64,000 nucleotides of DNA from Nostoc cf. commune SO-36 (GTDB lineage: Bacteria; Cyanobacteriota; Cyanobacteriia; Cyanobacteriales; Nostocaceae): assembly GCF_023734775.1 (NCBI RefSeq), contig NZ_AP025732.1, positions 2,238,501 to 2,302,500 of the forward strand, read 5' to 3'. The position numbers were made by a program, and so were the translations under genes. Under the pieces are notes generated by a model. It worked only from the letters and a program-made list of their open reading frames with translations. It had not been told where the DNA came from and made no database searches. This document shows, piece after piece, positions 25,850 through 36,357 of the stretch; positions within the stretch are counted from its first letter, which is position 1; each line of letters opens with the position of its first letter.

Positions 25850-26957
25850 TATTTAATGTCGGGTTATGTGGCAATGAAGTGAATGCTTTTCTTAACCAAT
25901 ATCTACTAAAGTGATAGTTGAAGAGTTAGATAAAAATCTCTGTATAGTACAATTTTTTCAAAAATATTGACAGCAAGTCGATCTTATGTGTCTATGCATA
26001 ACTTTGCTTTCGCGTCAACTTGTGATGAAATCCAAGAAGTGGGGAATCTTCTTCAACTTATACTGTATAACAATAAACTGCCCACCCCTAAACAAAAATC
26101 TTTTCGCTTCAATTGGCTATTTAGTGGCGATCGCGAGTGTTATTGTCTTGCCAAGTATTAGTCTTGGTGCTAGTGTTACCATTGTTACCAGTTTTAGTCC
26201 ATAAAATATTTACAGGAGCAAATTACATTGAAAAATACCGCATCCAATGTATATATCTGCGTGCAGTATGACACAAATGCAATTGTCACACATATTATCT
26301 GCGTTTCTGTTATCCTAAATCCTTAATTACGAAGAAAGGTAGTTAGCTGTTCTGGAGCGGGAGGAGCAATAAAAGCGTTTTTTTGCTGTTTAATGATCGC
26401 TTGCTACGTACCCTACTTGATATGATTAGATTACCCAGTAAAAAAGTAGAGTTGAAAAATGGACATTCTATTCTATATTAAATAAATTTACATTTAAGCG
26501 CAATTACATGGAATTATAGCCAAACTGTTAACACTTAAATATTTTTTGTGTTTTCATAATTGTGATTTATTTTGAAAGTTACTTTTAGTAATTTATCTTC
26601 CAGATAATTAAATCCCTGTTCGGTAAAATTTTGATTTTTTTAGTAACTCAATTAACTAAATAAACTAAATATAATTGTATTTGAAAATATGCAAAAATCA
26701 AGAATAAAGGAGTGTAACTATTTCAAAATATATGCTAATGATACTTTAGGCAATTGATTTGTGACTGGTGATGATGTTAGTATTAAGGAGTAAGTTGGTT
26801 TTGGGTTTATTATCTCCAATAATTGACTTGTAATGTATCATAGACCAAAATTCATCAGTGTTGCCAATTGATTGATTAGCAGAATGAAATATCTATGGGT
26901 CTGAATATCTAGACTTGATACCAATAAATTGATGACGTTACAGAGGAGCAAATAACC
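25850..26957. other. Gene-poor 1.1-kb stretch upstream of the sigma factor
   Basis: AT-rich. Two overlapping frames of 64 and 72 codons (25967-26204) lack ribosome sites; one ends in a hydrophobic stretch ASIGYLVAIASVIVLPSISL that could be a decayed membrane protein. The last few hundred bases probably hold the sigma-factor promoter and a long leader. No RNA gene was recognised. Confidence 0.4.
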
Positions 26958-27977
26958 ATGAGCAGCTTAACATCTCCACCTACCGAAGTTCAAAAAACGA
27001 AGAAAAAAAGTTTAGCGGCAGATAAAAAGCCTCGAGCAACAGATGATATTGTGCGTAGTTATCTGCAAGAGATCGGGCGTGTAGATTTGTTGACTCGTGA
27101 ACAAGAGGTTATTTTTGCTCAACAGGTGCAGCAGATGATGAATTTGCTAGCTACTAAAGAAGAATTGGCTGTGAAATTAAATCACGAACCCACGCAGCAA
27201 GAATGGGCAGATCAGGTGGAGTCAAGTGTTCAGGAGCTTAAGCAACAGCTAAGTCAAGGGCATCAAGCCAAGCAAAAAATGATCCAGGCTAATCTCCGGT
27301 TAGTGGTAGCAGTGGCGAAGAAATACCAGCACCGCAACTTGGAATTTATGGATTTAATTCAAGAAGGTACTTTGGGTTTAGAGCGAGGAGTGGATAAATT
27401 TGATCCTGCTCTTGGTTATAAGTTTTCTACTTACGCTTACTGGTGGATTCGTCAAGGAATTACACGAGCGATCGCTCAACAAGGACGGACAATTCGTTTA
27501 CCGATTCACGTCTTTGAGAAACTGAACAAAATTAAACGGGTGCAACGAGAATTATCTCAACAGTTAGGTCGCGTTCCCACTACTGCTGAAATTGCCAGCG
27601 CCTTATCTTTGACACCCAGCCAAGTTAGAGAATGTTTGTACTTAGCCCGTCAACCCTTCTCTTTAGAGGCGCGAGTTGGTGAACAGCAAGATACAGAATT
27701 GCAAGACATACTGGAGGATGATGGCCCGTCTCCCGAAGATTACGCTGTTGAAGAATCTCTCCACCAAGACTTACAAGACTTGTTGGCAAAGCTTTCTCCC
27801 CAACAACGAGAAATATTAACCTTACGTTTTGGGCTGACTGATGGCTATGAACTTTCTTTAGCACAGATTGGCGATCGCATGGGTATTAGTCGAGAACGAG
27901 TGCGTCAGATCGAGCAAAAAGCTCTCAGTCTCCTCCGACGCCAAAAGGAACAAGTACGCAGTTATCTGGCTAGCTAA
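26958..27977 (+). CDS. RNA polymerase group 2 sigma factor (sigma-70 family)
   Basis: A 339-residue alternative sigma factor related to RpoD. Region 1.2 (TDDIVRSYLQEIGRVDLLT, about 28-46), region 2 (ANLRLVVAVAKKYQHRNLEF through YKFSTYAYWWIRQGITRAI, about 113-180), region 3 (RLPIHVFEKLNKIKRVQREL) and region 4 with the helix-turn-helix (LSLAQIGDRMGISRERVRQI, about 300-322) are all complete, but the long region 1.1 of a primary sigma is absent. GAGGAG sits 9 nt before the ATG, an unusually strong ribosome site for this window. Group 2 sigma factors in cyanobacteria respond to nitrogen, carbon, light or stress; which one (SigB, C, D or E type) cannot be read here. Confidence 0.93.
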   Translation: MSSLTSPPTEVQKTKKKSLAADKKPRATDDIVRSYLQEIGRVDLLTREQEVIFAQQVQQMMNLLATKEELAVKLNHEPTQQEWADQVESSVQELKQQLSQGHQAKQKMIQANLRLVVAVAKKYQHRNLEFMDLIQEGTLGLERGVDKFDPALGYKFSTYAYWWIRQGITRAIAQQGRTIRLPIHVFEKLNKIKRVQRELSQQLGRVPTTAEIASALSLTPSQVRECLYLARQPFSLEARVGEQQDTELQDILEDDGPSPEDYAVEESLHQDLQDLLAKLSPQQREILTLRFGLTDGYELSLAQIGDRMGISRERVRQIEQKALSLLRRQKEQVRSYLAS

Positions 27978-28099
27978 GGTTATTTTTTTACAATTATATA
28001 GAGCATTAAAATTTAGGCATTCACCATTATGAGTGTATAAAATTCAGTCATTTTGGGGGAAAATAAGCCTAAGTAATATCTCTTGAAGATTTATTTAAT

Positions 28100-28594
28100 A
28101 TGGGCATATCAAAAACAGTCCAACAATTGCAGGCGCAATGGGTAACTTCTGAAAACTTTCGGCGTTATGGGCAGGTGATTTTTGCAAGTCTTGATGGCAA
28201 AAATTATGATGGGGAAGATGCCCAGTTAAATCTACAAAATGGGATTCCACGATTTTATATTATGCGGTTGGAGAAGAGAGGGCGAAAGTTTCACAAAATT
28301 ACTCGTCATCTGCAATGCACTCAATGTTTAGGTTCTTTGTCAGGAAAGGATTGGTTAATTGCTGTTTGTCCTCCTGATAATGATGTTAATGAACCAGCAT
28401 TAGAAGAGATTGCTGCTTTCCACATTCCGGGGAATTGTTTCATCAAGCTACATGAGGGTACTTGGCACGCTGGCCCCCATTTTGACCATGAAACTGTAGA
28501 TTTTTATAATTTGGAACTAGCTGATACAAATGTAGTGGATCATTTCACTCATGATTTTCTCAAAAGTCATCAATTAGAGTTTGAGATGGTTTAG
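28100..28594 (+). CDS. Ureidoglycolate lyase (AllA)-like protein
   Basis: A 164-residue protein of the ureidoglycolate lyase family, a cupin-like fold that splits ureidoglycolate to glyoxylate and urea in allantoin breakdown. The family pattern is visible in VTSENFRRYGQVI near the N-terminus, KITRHLQCTQCLGSL in the middle and IPGNCFIKLHEGTWHAGPHF (about 113-132). No other purine-degradation gene is nearby, so the substrate in this organism is uncertain. It converges with alaS. Confidence 0.8.
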   Translation: MGISKTVQQLQAQWVTSENFRRYGQVIFASLDGKNYDGEDAQLNLQNGIPRFYIMRLEKRGRKFHKITRHLQCTQCLGSLSGKDWLIAVCPPDNDVNEPALEEIAAFHIPGNCFIKLHEGTWHAGPHFDHETVDFYNLELADTNVVDHFTHDFLKSHQLEFEMV

Positions 28595-28619
28595 GTTATG
28601 TTTTTTACACTCATTGCAA

Positions 28620-28641
28620 CCCTCCCCGCAAGTGAGGAGGG
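28620..28641. terminator. Hairpin between converging allA-like gene and alaS
   Basis: CCCTCC-CCGCAAGTGA-GGAGGG forms a 6-bp G-C stem between two stop codons. It lacks a long U tract in the plus direction, so efficiency as an intrinsic terminator is uncertain. Confidence 0.5.
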
Positions 28642-28652
28642 GAGATAAAATG

Positions 28653-31559
28653 TTAACCCAACGCGGACTTTAACTCACTTTCTGCTTGTACCAAAGCTTC
28701 TGGGAGTTTACTCGCATCGCGTCCGCCAGCTTGGGCTAAGTTCGGTCTGCCACCGCCGCCGCCACCGCAGATTTTAGCGATCGCACCGACAAATTTACCA
28801 GCTTGCAAACCTTTTTTGTTGACTTCTGGACTAAAAGCTGCAACTATACTAACTTTCCCTGCTTCAGGAACAGAACCCAGCACCACTGCACCGTTACCGA
28901 TTTTTTGCAACAAGCGTTCGGCTGCGGTTTTCAATGATTCTGGATCAACATCTTCTAATTGGGCGACAATAATTTTAGAATCGCCTACAGTTTGGGCTGT
29001 TTGCAGCAAGCTATCAGATTTTGCGATCGCTAACTGTCCCTTCAAGGTTTCCAATTCCTTTTGGCTATTTTTCAGTTCGCTTTGCAGACTTGTGATTCTG
29101 TCTGGTAATTCTTCGGGTTTAACTTTAAAGCGATCGCTCAAATCTTTAACTACTTTATCCCGCAGGTTGAGATAATCCAGTATTGCTGGCCCCGAAACAG
29201 CTTCAATACGCCGCACCCCAGAAGCCACACCAGCTTCAGAAATAATTTTAAATACGCCAATTTCAGCCGTATTACTCACATGAGTTCCACCGCATAGTTC
29301 CATTGATACGTTCGGGAAATCAATCACGCGGACTTCCTCGCCGTATTTTTCGCCGAACATGGCAACAGCACCCCTAGCTTTTGCCTCTGCTAAAGGTAAT
29401 ACTTCCACGTTTGCAGCATGGGCTTCAGCAATCCAAGTATTCACCTGTTCTTCAATTTGTTGGACTTCCTCTGCTGTCAACGCACGGGGACAGTTGAAGT
29501 CAAAGCGTAACCTGTCAAAGGAAACTAGAGAACCAGCTTGAGATATGCTATCATCAACAATTTTTTTCAATGCTGCTTGCAACAGGTGGGTTGCGGTATG
29601 GTTAGCTTGGGCGCGACGACGACAAGCCGGATCGATTTGGGCGGTTACATTATCGCCTACGCGCAGTGTACCGCGTTCGATGCGTCCGAAGTGAACAAAG
29701 AAATCAGATTCTTTCTTCACATCTTCCACGTGAACAACGATACCATCACCAGAGATATAACCGCGATCGCCGATTTGTCCCCCAGATTCACCATAAAATG
29801 GCGTTTTGTCAAGAACAATTTGCACCTGTATCCCCGCTTCTGCTTCCTCTTGAGAAACACCTTCTACCAAAATCGCTTCGACTTTTGCCGTCGCCGCCGA
29901 TTGGGTATAGCCTAAAAACTCGGTGACTTGGATATGTTCTGCTAATTTATCGAGGGAACCTTGTACAGTTAAATCGATGGTTTCGTGTGCTTCACGTCCT
30001 CGCTGGCGCTGTTTCTCCATTTCCGCTTCAAATCCAGCTACATCCACAAGAAGATTATTTTCTGCGGCAATTTCCTCCGTTAGTTCCAAAGGAAATCCAT
30101 AAGTATCATAGAGAGTAAACGCATCTACACCAGAAATTGGGTTCAAATAACTAGCTATTTTTTGTGCTACTTCTGGAAGCTTTTGCACTTCGTCTTTTAA
30201 GATATTACCGGCAGCTTTGAATGTTTCTAATAGCTTTTGCTCATCTAACTGTAAACTTCGAGATATAGCTTCTTTAAACTTTTGTCCATCTAGCTGAGAT
30301 ATAGCTTCTTTAAACTTTTGTCCATCTAGCTGAGATATAGCTTCTTTAAACTTTTGTCCATCTAGCTGAGATATAGCTTCTTTAAACTTTTGCTCATCTT
30401 GAAGGGTTTTCTGTTCTTGCAGGAGATTCTTCGCTATATCCGTCAAAATTTTCTCCCCTCTGTCGAGAGTAGTGAGAAAATTGGATTCTTCTCGTTGCAA
30501 CTCAGCTTTAATTGCTGCTTCCCGTTGGCGCACATTGGGGTAAGCTGATTCAGAAAGAGCGATCGCAGTTTCGGCAACTTGAGTAGTAAATTCGCCAGAA
30601 ATTCCAATTAATCGCCCATGACGTACCACGCGCCGAATTAATCGCCGCAACACATAACCCCGTCCGACGTTGGAAGCGCGGATTTCATCAGCAATCATGT
30701 GGACAACAGAACGAACATGATCGCCAATAACTTTTAGAGAAACTTTGGTTTTTTCATCACTTTTGTGGTAATCAATGCCAGCAATTTGCGCTGCTGTTTG
30801 GATAATTGGGAAAATCAGGTCAGTTTCGTAGTTATTGGGTGCTTTTTGGAGGATTTGGGCTATTCTCTCCAAACCCATGCCGGTGTCGATGTTCTTGTTT
30901 TGTAGTGGCGTTAAATTCCCCCACGCATCCCGGTTATATTGCATGAAAACAAGGTTATAAAACTCGATGAATCGGGAATCGTCCTCTAAATCTATATTTT
31001 CGTCACCGCGTTCTGGGTGGAAGTCATAATAAATTTCTGAACAAGGGCCACAAGGGCCAGTCGGCCCAGATACCCAAAAGTTATCGTCTTCGCCCAAGCG
31101 TTTAATTCTTGCTATCGGCACACCGATTTGATCGCGCCAAATTCCAAAGGCTTCATCATCATCTTTAAAAACGCTGACGACGAGATTTTGGGGGGAAATG
31201 CCAAAAACTTGTGTAGAGATTTCCCAACCCCAAGCGATCGCTTGTTCTTTAAAATAATCACCAAAGCTAAAATTGCCCAACATCTCAAAAAACGTCTGAT
31301 GCCGTTTGGTGCGTCCGACATTTTCGATGTCGTTGGTGCGGATACACTTTTGCGAAGTCGTAGCCCGCTTAAATTCTGGTGTGCGCTGCCCCAAGAATAT
31401 CGGCTTAAATGGTAGCATCCCCGCGATCGTCAGCAGCACGGTTGGATCTTCTGGCACGAGGGAGGCACTTGGGAGAATTTGGTGATTCCGTTGGGCAAAG
31501 AAGTCGAGAAATATGTTGCGAATTTCGTTACCGCTTAGGTACTGGGGATTTGAAGACAT
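28653..31559 (-). CDS. alaS: Alanyl-tRNA synthetase with a repeat expansion
   Basis: A 968-residue enzyme that charges tRNA-Ala. The N-terminal class II core is complete ([49 protein letters not shown]), as are the editing-domain zinc motifs (HTATHLLQ and CGGTH) and the C-Ala domain ([15 protein letters not shown]). It is about 90 residues longer than the usual 875-880. The excess lies between the LDRGEKIL helix and [16 protein letters not shown], where a 12-residue unit [12 protein letters not shown] is repeated four times, followed by a charged helical stretch. The expansion is in frame and should not reach the active sites. Confidence 0.95.
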   Translation of the reverse strand: MSSNPQYLSGNEIRNIFLDFFAQRNHQILPSASLVPEDPTVLLTIAGMLPFKPIFLGQRTPEFKRATTSQKCIRTNDIENVGRTKRHQTFFEMLGNFSFGDYFKEQAIAWGWEISTQVFGISPQNLVVSVFKDDDEAFGIWRDQIGVPIARIKRLGEDDNFWVSGPTGPCGPCSEIYYDFHPERGDENIDLEDDSRFIEFYNLVFMQYNRDAWGNLTPLQNKNIDTGMGLERIAQILQKAPNNYETDLIFPIIQTAAQIAGIDYHKSDEKTKVSLKVIGDHVRSVVHMIADEIRASNVGRGYVLRRLIRRVVRHGRLIGISGEFTTQVAETAIALSESAYPNVRQREAAIKAELQREESNFLTTLDRGEKILTDIAKNLLQEQKTLQDEQKFKEAISQLDGQKFKEAISQLDGQKFKEAISQLDGQKFKEAISRSLQLDEQKLLETFKAAGNILKDEVQKLPEVAQKIASYLNPISGVDAFTLYDTYGFPLELTEEIAAENNLLVDVAGFEAEMEKQRQRGREAHETIDLTVQGSLDKLAEHIQVTEFLGYTQSAATAKVEAILVEGVSQEEAEAGIQVQIVLDKTPFYGESGGQIGDRGYISGDGIVVHVEDVKKESDFFVHFGRIERGTLRVGDNVTAQIDPACRRRAQANHTATHLLQAALKKIVDDSISQAGSLVSFDRLRFDFNCPRALTAEEVQQIEEQVNTWIAEAHAANVEVLPLAEAKARGAVAMFGEKYGEEVRVIDFPNVSMELCGGTHVSNTAEIGVFKIISEAGVASGVRRIEAVSGPAILDYLNLRDKVVKDLSDRFKVKPEELPDRITSLQSELKNSQKELETLKGQLAIAKSDSLLQTAQTVGDSKIIVAQLEDVDPESLKTAAERLLQKIGNGAVVLGSVPEAGKVSIVAAFSPEVNKKGLQAGKFVGAIAKICGGGGGGRPNLAQAGGRDASKLPEALVQAESELKSALG
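30262..30402. repeat. 36-bp tandem repeat inside alaS
   Basis: Copies start at 30262, 30298, 30334 and 30370 (the last partial); the first three are essentially identical. Each encodes 12 residues ([12 protein letters not shown]) on the minus strand. Near identity implies a recent expansion. Confidence 0.9.
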
Positions 31560-31570
31560 AGGTATTTTTA

Positions 31571-31598
31571 ACTTTAGACTTTAGACTTTAGACTTGGG
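31571..31598. repeat. STRR heptamer tract (CTTTAGA)n upstream of alaS
   Basis: Four units of CTTTAGA in tandem lie within 40 bases upstream of the alaS start codon. Confidence 0.65.
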
Positions 31599-31838
31599 CG
31601 TAGCGGCACTAGGTAAGTGTATTTTCATAAATAGCTTTATATATTCTTGCATTTTGTTTCATATTACTGCCAGCGAATTGTGTCAGTTAGTGAGCAAAAT
31701 GCAGTGATTAAGATGCTTTTACACCATAAACTGACGCTGGGAGGATGTGCGTAGGCATAGCCCGTCGTAGACATCGCATTTTAATGCTTAACATTAATCC
31801 TTAAGAAATACTTTAAAATTCCCATATTATGGTAGTAA

Positions 31839-32156
31839 ATGGCACTACAACTGAAAGTATCAAATATTGCTTGTGAGGGATGTGCAGAAATAATTACTGA
31901 ATTTATCCACGTTATTGAAGTTGAAGCCAGGGTGGATATCGATGTTAACGCGAAAATTGCTAGGGTGGAATCAGCAGCTTTTGAGGAGTCAATCAAACAG
32001 GTAATTGTTGCTGCTGGTTATACTGTTGAAGGTTATTGTTCAGGTTCTAGCTCTTCACAGAAGTTGAAATTTAATATCTCAGGCGACGCTAACAAACTTT
32101 TTTATATTTATTCCGCCCGAAAAAAAGGCGGAGTAGAACTAATTTACCCACATTAG
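31839..32156 (+). CDS. Heavy-metal-associated (HMA) domain protein, CopZ-like
   Basis: A 105-residue protein whose first 67 residues form an HMA domain: LQLKVSNIACEGCAEIITEF with the metal-binding pair Cys12 and Cys15, then alternating beta and alpha elements ending in IVAAGYTVEG. Such proteins carry Cu(I) or other soft metals to ATPases. The usual length is 64-70 residues. The additional tail (YCSGSSSSQKL onward) runs through a GC-rich hairpin at 32112-32132 that looks like a terminator. The tail may come from the loss of an earlier stop. No metal ATPase is nearby. Confidence 0.8.
   Translation: MALQLKVSNIACEGCAEIITEFIHVIEVEARVDIDVNAKIARVESAAFEESIKQVIVAAGYTVEGYCSGSSSSQKLKFNISGDANKLFYIYSARKKGGVELIYPH
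32112..32132. terminator. Hairpin TCCGCC/GGCGGA at the end of the HMA gene
   Basis: TCCGCC-CGAAAAAAA-GGCGGA, a 6-bp GC-rich stem inside the last codons of the HMA gene. It may have been the original terminator; no U run follows. Confidence 0.4.
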
Positions 32157-32976
32157 GGGCAGGTTTTGACATCAAGGTTTTTTATTTAGCTTTCTTTTCT
32201 AGATTTATCAGGTTAGAGCAAATAAGAAAAGATGTGAATTAAGTAAATAACCCAGCATAGATAAAGGGTAGGCAGAAGAATTTTCTTTCTTCTGCTAATC
32301 TATCGTGAAACTTGGGTTTACACTTCACTTAAATTGTGAATTTTTACCCGATAAATTCGCTCTGTAATTCTAAAAAATGTTAGTGCGAGAAGCTACCAAC
32401 ACTAGTGGCAAAGAGTTCTGCTGTCTATTTAACTTGCATTTTGGTTGCAATTAAACTTTTACCTTAATATTTGATCTCAGCCTATTATCTCAAAATGAAG
32501 GCTGAGTTTATCTATGAAAAATAATAGTTTTAGCTCAATGATAAAACTTTGGATTTTTTAATTTGATAAAAAACTTTTATATTTTATTTATTTTCCTACT
32601 TAGGAATAAATTTAGCTGCTTAATTTGAAGGTTATTACAAAGGATTTATTTTGGAAATTATATCAGTAAATAGCACTTAAGAAAGTCCCGTAATAAGTTG
32701 TATCCATCTCAAAAATATTCAGTGTTTATACTGTTTTAAAAACAAAGTGTAAAGAAGACATTAGTTGTCAGAAGTGGATATTTCCAAAGCTGTAGTAGTA
32801 AATATAAAGCCTTATAAGGAGATTTAAGTTGAAAAACAGTTATATATTCGACGTTGAAAAAATCAGAAACTCCAGAAATATAACTCAGCAAAAAACTCAT
32901 ATTTAGTACTAAGTAACAAAAGCAATAAGCTTGACTAGGTTAATCTCTTTAATTAAATAGGATAAAAAATAAATTA
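32157..32976. other. Intergenic 820 bp with one strong hairpin
   Basis: GCAGAAGAA (32272-32280) pairs with TTCTTCTGC (32287-32295), flanked by partly paired arms (GATA.../...TATC). It could be a terminator or part of an untranslated RNA. The rest is AT-rich leader of the GGDEF gene with no recognised site. Confidence 0.4.
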
Positions 32977-33999
32977 ATGAATATTTCTATTCTGGTCTTT
33001 GGAAAAAATAACTTTCTCGCCACACTTCCATCTCAGATTCTTTATGCGGCTGCTTTTAGTGTAGAAATTATAGACAATCTCAATCAGGCAGTGTCACGGA
33101 TTAAAACCACGCCCCCCGATATCATACTTGTGCAGGCTAGCGTAGATGGCAGTATGGAACTGTGCGGATGGTTGAAGGATCAGACGAAACTATCGTGGAT
33201 ATACTGTATTCTTTTCGAGGATCGTCCCCAGCAGCTGACTGATAAAAATAAAGGTTGGCACAGAGAATTAGAGATGAGTGCTGCGGCACTAAAGCAAGGA
33301 GCCGATGCTTATATTTGGCATATTATTGAAGAAAAAACAGATGATAACCTAGCAGAGTTGACCGCCAATCATGGACTAATACTTGCTCAATTAACTGTTG
33401 GGTTGCGGAAAGCACAAAAATACCGAGATTTGATTCGGACAAACGATATGTTATCTGCGATCGCCTTAGCCGATTCGTTGACAGAATTAAATAACCGTCG
33501 TGCTTTAGAATGGGACTTACCCAGGCAAATTCAAAGAGCTAGGACTCAAAAAACTTCCTTGAGTTTGATTATTCTGGATGTAGATCATTTCAAAAACGTT
33601 AACGATACTCACGGGCATTTAGTAGGCGATCGCATCTTACAAATACTATGTCAGCGTCTACGTCACAATCTGCGCTGTCAAGATACAGCATTCCGCTATG
33701 GTGGCGAAGAATTTGTAATTCTTTTGGCTAACACTACCGATGACGAAGCGCTATTAGTCGCCCGTCGTCTCAACCGTGTAGTCAGCGACGAACCATTTGC
33801 ACTCAAAAATAAACTAACAATTAATATTACCATTAGTTTGGGCACAGCCTCTCTGCGAACTGAAGATGATGAAAAAGGAGAGAGTCTGCTACATCGTGCT
33901 GATCAATGTCTGTTACAGGCTAAAACTTCTGGGCGTAATCGGGTTATTGACTCGAACTACTTATCTCATGCCTCACATTTGAAAGTTGTTTCTTCGTGA
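32977..33999 (+). CDS. Diguanylate cyclase with a degenerate receiver domain
   Basis: A 340-residue protein. Residues 1-130 follow the receiver pattern (ISILVFGK, then PPDIILVQASVDG), but the phospho-accepting Asp is Gln (LVQASVDG) and the acidic pair near the N-terminus is absent, so it cannot be phosphorylated normally. The GGDEF domain (about 160-330) is complete: LADSLTELNNRRAL, DHFKNVNDTHGHLVGD, and the active site RYGGEEFVIL. An inhibitory I-site RCQD lies five residues before GGEEF. It should make cyclic di-GMP and be feedback inhibited; the receiver-like domain may sense something by another means. Confidence 0.9.
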   Translation: MNISILVFGKNNFLATLPSQILYAAAFSVEIIDNLNQAVSRIKTTPPDIILVQASVDGSMELCGWLKDQTKLSWIYCILFEDRPQQLTDKNKGWHRELEMSAAALKQGADAYIWHIIEEKTDDNLAELTANHGLILAQLTVGLRKAQKYRDLIRTNDMLSAIALADSLTELNNRRALEWDLPRQIQRARTQKTSLSLIILDVDHFKNVNDTHGHLVGDRILQILCQRLRHNLRCQDTAFRYGGEEFVILLANTTDDEALLVARRLNRVVSDEPFALKNKLTINITISLGTASLRTEDDEKGESLLHRADQCLLQAKTSGRNRVIDSNYLSHASHLKVVSS

Positions 34000-34136
34000 A
34001 CTACTTAGGCTTGCCTACGGCTGAAGTCTTTTTCCCCATCCCTCAAAAACTTTAGGGGGTTTGGAAAAGTCCGCTTTAAGTCACTAGACTGAAGTTAGTT
34101 GCCCAACTAGTATTGACTGTTCCATAGATAGAATAG

Positions 34137-35330
34137 ATGACTCAACTAACTTCTAGAATTTGCATCCTTGGCGGAGGCTTTGGTGGCCTCTACACAGCCC
34201 TGCGGTTAAGCCAACTACCTTGGGAATCTACACAAAAACCCGAAATTGTTCTGGTAGATCAAAGCGATCGCTTCTTATTCTCTCCTTTACTTTACGAATT
34301 ACTCACAGGCGAACTACAAACCTGGGAAATTGCCCCACCCTTTGAAGAACTTTTGCAAGGTACTGGGGTACGTTTTTATCAAGGAGTTGTGTCTGGAATT
34401 GACATCGACCAGCAACGGGTAAATATAAACGAAGGGCCCGAAATCCCTTATGACCGATTAGTGCTGGCGCTAGGAGGTGAGACACCGCTAGATTTAGTCC
34501 CTGGTGCGGCAGCCTACGCCTACACATTCCGCACAATTTCTGATGCCTATCGTTTAGAAGAACGCCTGCGATTTTTAGAAGAATCGGATGCTGATAAAAT
34601 TCGGGTGGCGATCGTTGGGGCTGGCTACAGTGGTGTAGAGTTAGCCTGTAAGTTAGCCGACAGATTAGGTGAAAGAGGACGCTTTCGGATTATTGAAATC
34701 GCTGATCAAATTTTGCGAACTTCCCCAGAGTTTAACCGGGAAGCAGCAAAGAAAGCAATAGAAGCCCGTGGTGTGTTTCTTGATTTAGAAACCAAAGTAG
34801 AATCAATAGAGCAAAATACCATCTCCTTAGAATACAAAAACCAGTTAGATAAAATTCCTGTGGATTTGGTAATTTGGACTGTAGGAACGAGAGTTGCGCC
34901 CGTAGTCAAATCTCTTTCTCTCAAGCAAAATCAGCGTGGTCAAATCAGCACTACATCCAATCTGCAAGTTCTTGATCATCCAGAAATCTTTGCCTTGGGA
35001 GATTTAGCAGACTGTCATGATGCCGAAGGACAACAAGTACCCGCCACCGCACAAGCCGCTTTCCAACAAGCTGATTATACTGCTTGGAATATCTGGGCAA
35101 CTCTGACTAATCGCCCCCTCCTTCCCTTCCATTACCAACAGTTAGGAGAAATGATGGCATTAGGAATAGACAACGCCACTCTCACTGGTTTGGGAATTAA
35201 ACTAGATGGGCCTTTAGCATACGCTGCCCGTCGTATGGCCTATTTATATAGGTTGCCAACCTTAGACCATCAGCTTAAAGTTGGTTTTAATTGGCTAGTG
35301 CGTCCTATCATAGAAACACTTTCTCGGTAA
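34137..35330 (+). CDS. ndbB: Type II NAD(P)H dehydrogenase, NdbB-like
   Basis: A 397-residue FAD enzyme with two dinucleotide-binding motifs: ILGGGFGGLYTAL at the N-terminus for FAD and VAIVGAGYSGVELA (about 157-170) for NAD(P)H. The IFALGDLADC segment binds the FAD ribityl. The length and the DRFLFSPLLYELLTGEL stretch agree with the cyanobacterial NdbB group, which reduces demethylphylloquinone during vitamin K1 synthesis. NdbA and NdbC are related, so the symbol is tentative. No membrane helix is present; the C-terminal amphipathic part (FNWLVRPIIETLSR) may touch the membrane. Confidence 0.78.
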   Translation: MTQLTSRICILGGGFGGLYTALRLSQLPWESTQKPEIVLVDQSDRFLFSPLLYELLTGELQTWEIAPPFEELLQGTGVRFYQGVVSGIDIDQQRVNINEGPEIPYDRLVLALGGETPLDLVPGAAAYAYTFRTISDAYRLEERLRFLEESDADKIRVAIVGAGYSGVELACKLADRLGERGRFRIIEIADQILRTSPEFNREAAKKAIEARGVFLDLETKVESIEQNTISLEYKNQLDKIPVDLVIWTVGTRVAPVVKSLSLKQNQRGQISTTSNLQVLDHPEIFALGDLADCHDAEGQQVPATAQAAFQQADYTAWNIWATLTNRPLLPFHYQQLGEMMALGIDNATLTGLGIKLDGPLAYAARRMAYLYRLPTLDHQLKVGFNWLVRPIIETLSR

Positions 35331-35486
35331 CTTCAGGTTGGGCATTGGTCATTGGTAAAGAACCAAGGCATTTACAATCATCTGCTTTATTTTCGCCAAC
35401 CTACTGAGTAGATGCTAGACTCTACCCACAGAAGCTCTTTAACAAGCCAAAATCTAAAATTCAACATTCAAAATGTTCAAACTTTG

Positions 35487-36134
35487 ATGAAACAACCGAA
35501 AGTTATTTTTTTAGATGCTGTGGGTACACTTTTCGATGTCAAAGGTAGTGTGGGCGAAGTTTATAGTCAGATAGCCCAAGAATTTGACGTTACAGTTTCC
35601 GCCGAAACATTGAATACAGCTTTCATTAAAAGCTTTAAAGCCTCGCCGCCACCGATATTTCCAGATGCGGAACTGCAAGATATTCCCCAGCGCGAATTTG
35701 ATTGGTGGCGGATAATTGCCCTGAACACTTTTGAAAGTGCAGGTGTTCTCAAGGAATTTTCTGACTTTTCGGCTTTTTTTAGCGAACTTTACATTCACTT
35801 TGGCACTGCCGAACCGTGGTTTGTCTATCCTGATGTTTTGCCAGCTTTAATCAACTGGCGGCGGTTGGGAGTTACCTTGGGGGTGCTGTCCAATTTTGAT
35901 TCTCGAATTTACTCAGTATTGCAAAGTTTGGGATTGAGAGAGTTTTTTAACTCTGTTACCATTTCTACCCAGGTACGTGCAGCTAAACCAGATCCTCAAA
36001 TTTTTGCTATTGCCTTAGATAAACATAAATGTTCCCCAGAGGCGGCGTGGCATATCGGCGATAGCATTGTAGAAGACTATCACGCAGCGAAAGCGGCCGG
36101 ACTCAGGGGCGTTTGGATTAACCGGGGAAAATGA
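35487..36134 (+). CDS. HAD-superfamily hydrolase, REG-2/HDHD3-like
   Basis: A 215-residue HAD phosphatase-like enzyme. Motif I is FLDAVGTLF (nucleophile Asp about residue 10), in which the usual second Asp is Val, as in the REG-2/HDHD3 subgroup. Motif II is GVLSNFDSR, the motif III Lys lies in RAAKPDPQIF, and motif IV is HIGDSIVEDYHAA. I use the ATG at 35487 because the frame upstream (to 35412) lacks similarity. The substrate is unknown. The missing general-acid Asp suggests a weak or specialised phosphatase. Confidence 0.83.
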   Translation: MKQPKVIFLDAVGTLFDVKGSVGEVYSQIAQEFDVTVSAETLNTAFIKSFKASPPPIFPDAELQDIPQREFDWWRIIALNTFESAGVLKEFSDFSAFFSELYIHFGTAEPWFVYPDVLPALINWRRLGVTLGVLSNFDSRIYSVLQSLGLREFFNSVTISTQVRAAKPDPQIFAIALDKHKCSPEAAWHIGDSIVEDYHAAKAAGLRGVWINRGK

Positions 36135-36321
36135 GGGGATAGGTTCAATTTGGATTGCTATATAATTACGAGTTATTTTGACATAGTTTGTATTTATATT
36201 ATGGAGGCAATAAACCCCTCTAAATAGCGATCGCCTGACGAATTCCCCAGTCATGGCAAAACCAATCACTCCAAAAACTTCCTATATTTTGCTCAAAGGA
36301 TGATGGATAAAAGGAATGAAT

Positions 36322-36357
36322 GAGTTTTAGAACTTTATACTTTAAGTTCTAAAACTC
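36322..36357. repeat. 14-bp perfect hairpin at the edge of the 21-bp repeat array
   Basis: GAGTTTTAGAACTT pairs exactly with AAGTTCTAAAACTC around an 8-nt loop. Beyond the stem, GGAATGAAT on the left mirrors GTTCATCC on the right, so the hairpin continues into the first repeat. Confidence 0.75.

Noticed and set aside
25967..26204. Two overlapping small frames before the sigma factor
   Set aside because: No ribosome site, and they overlap in different frames; at most a decayed membrane-protein gene.
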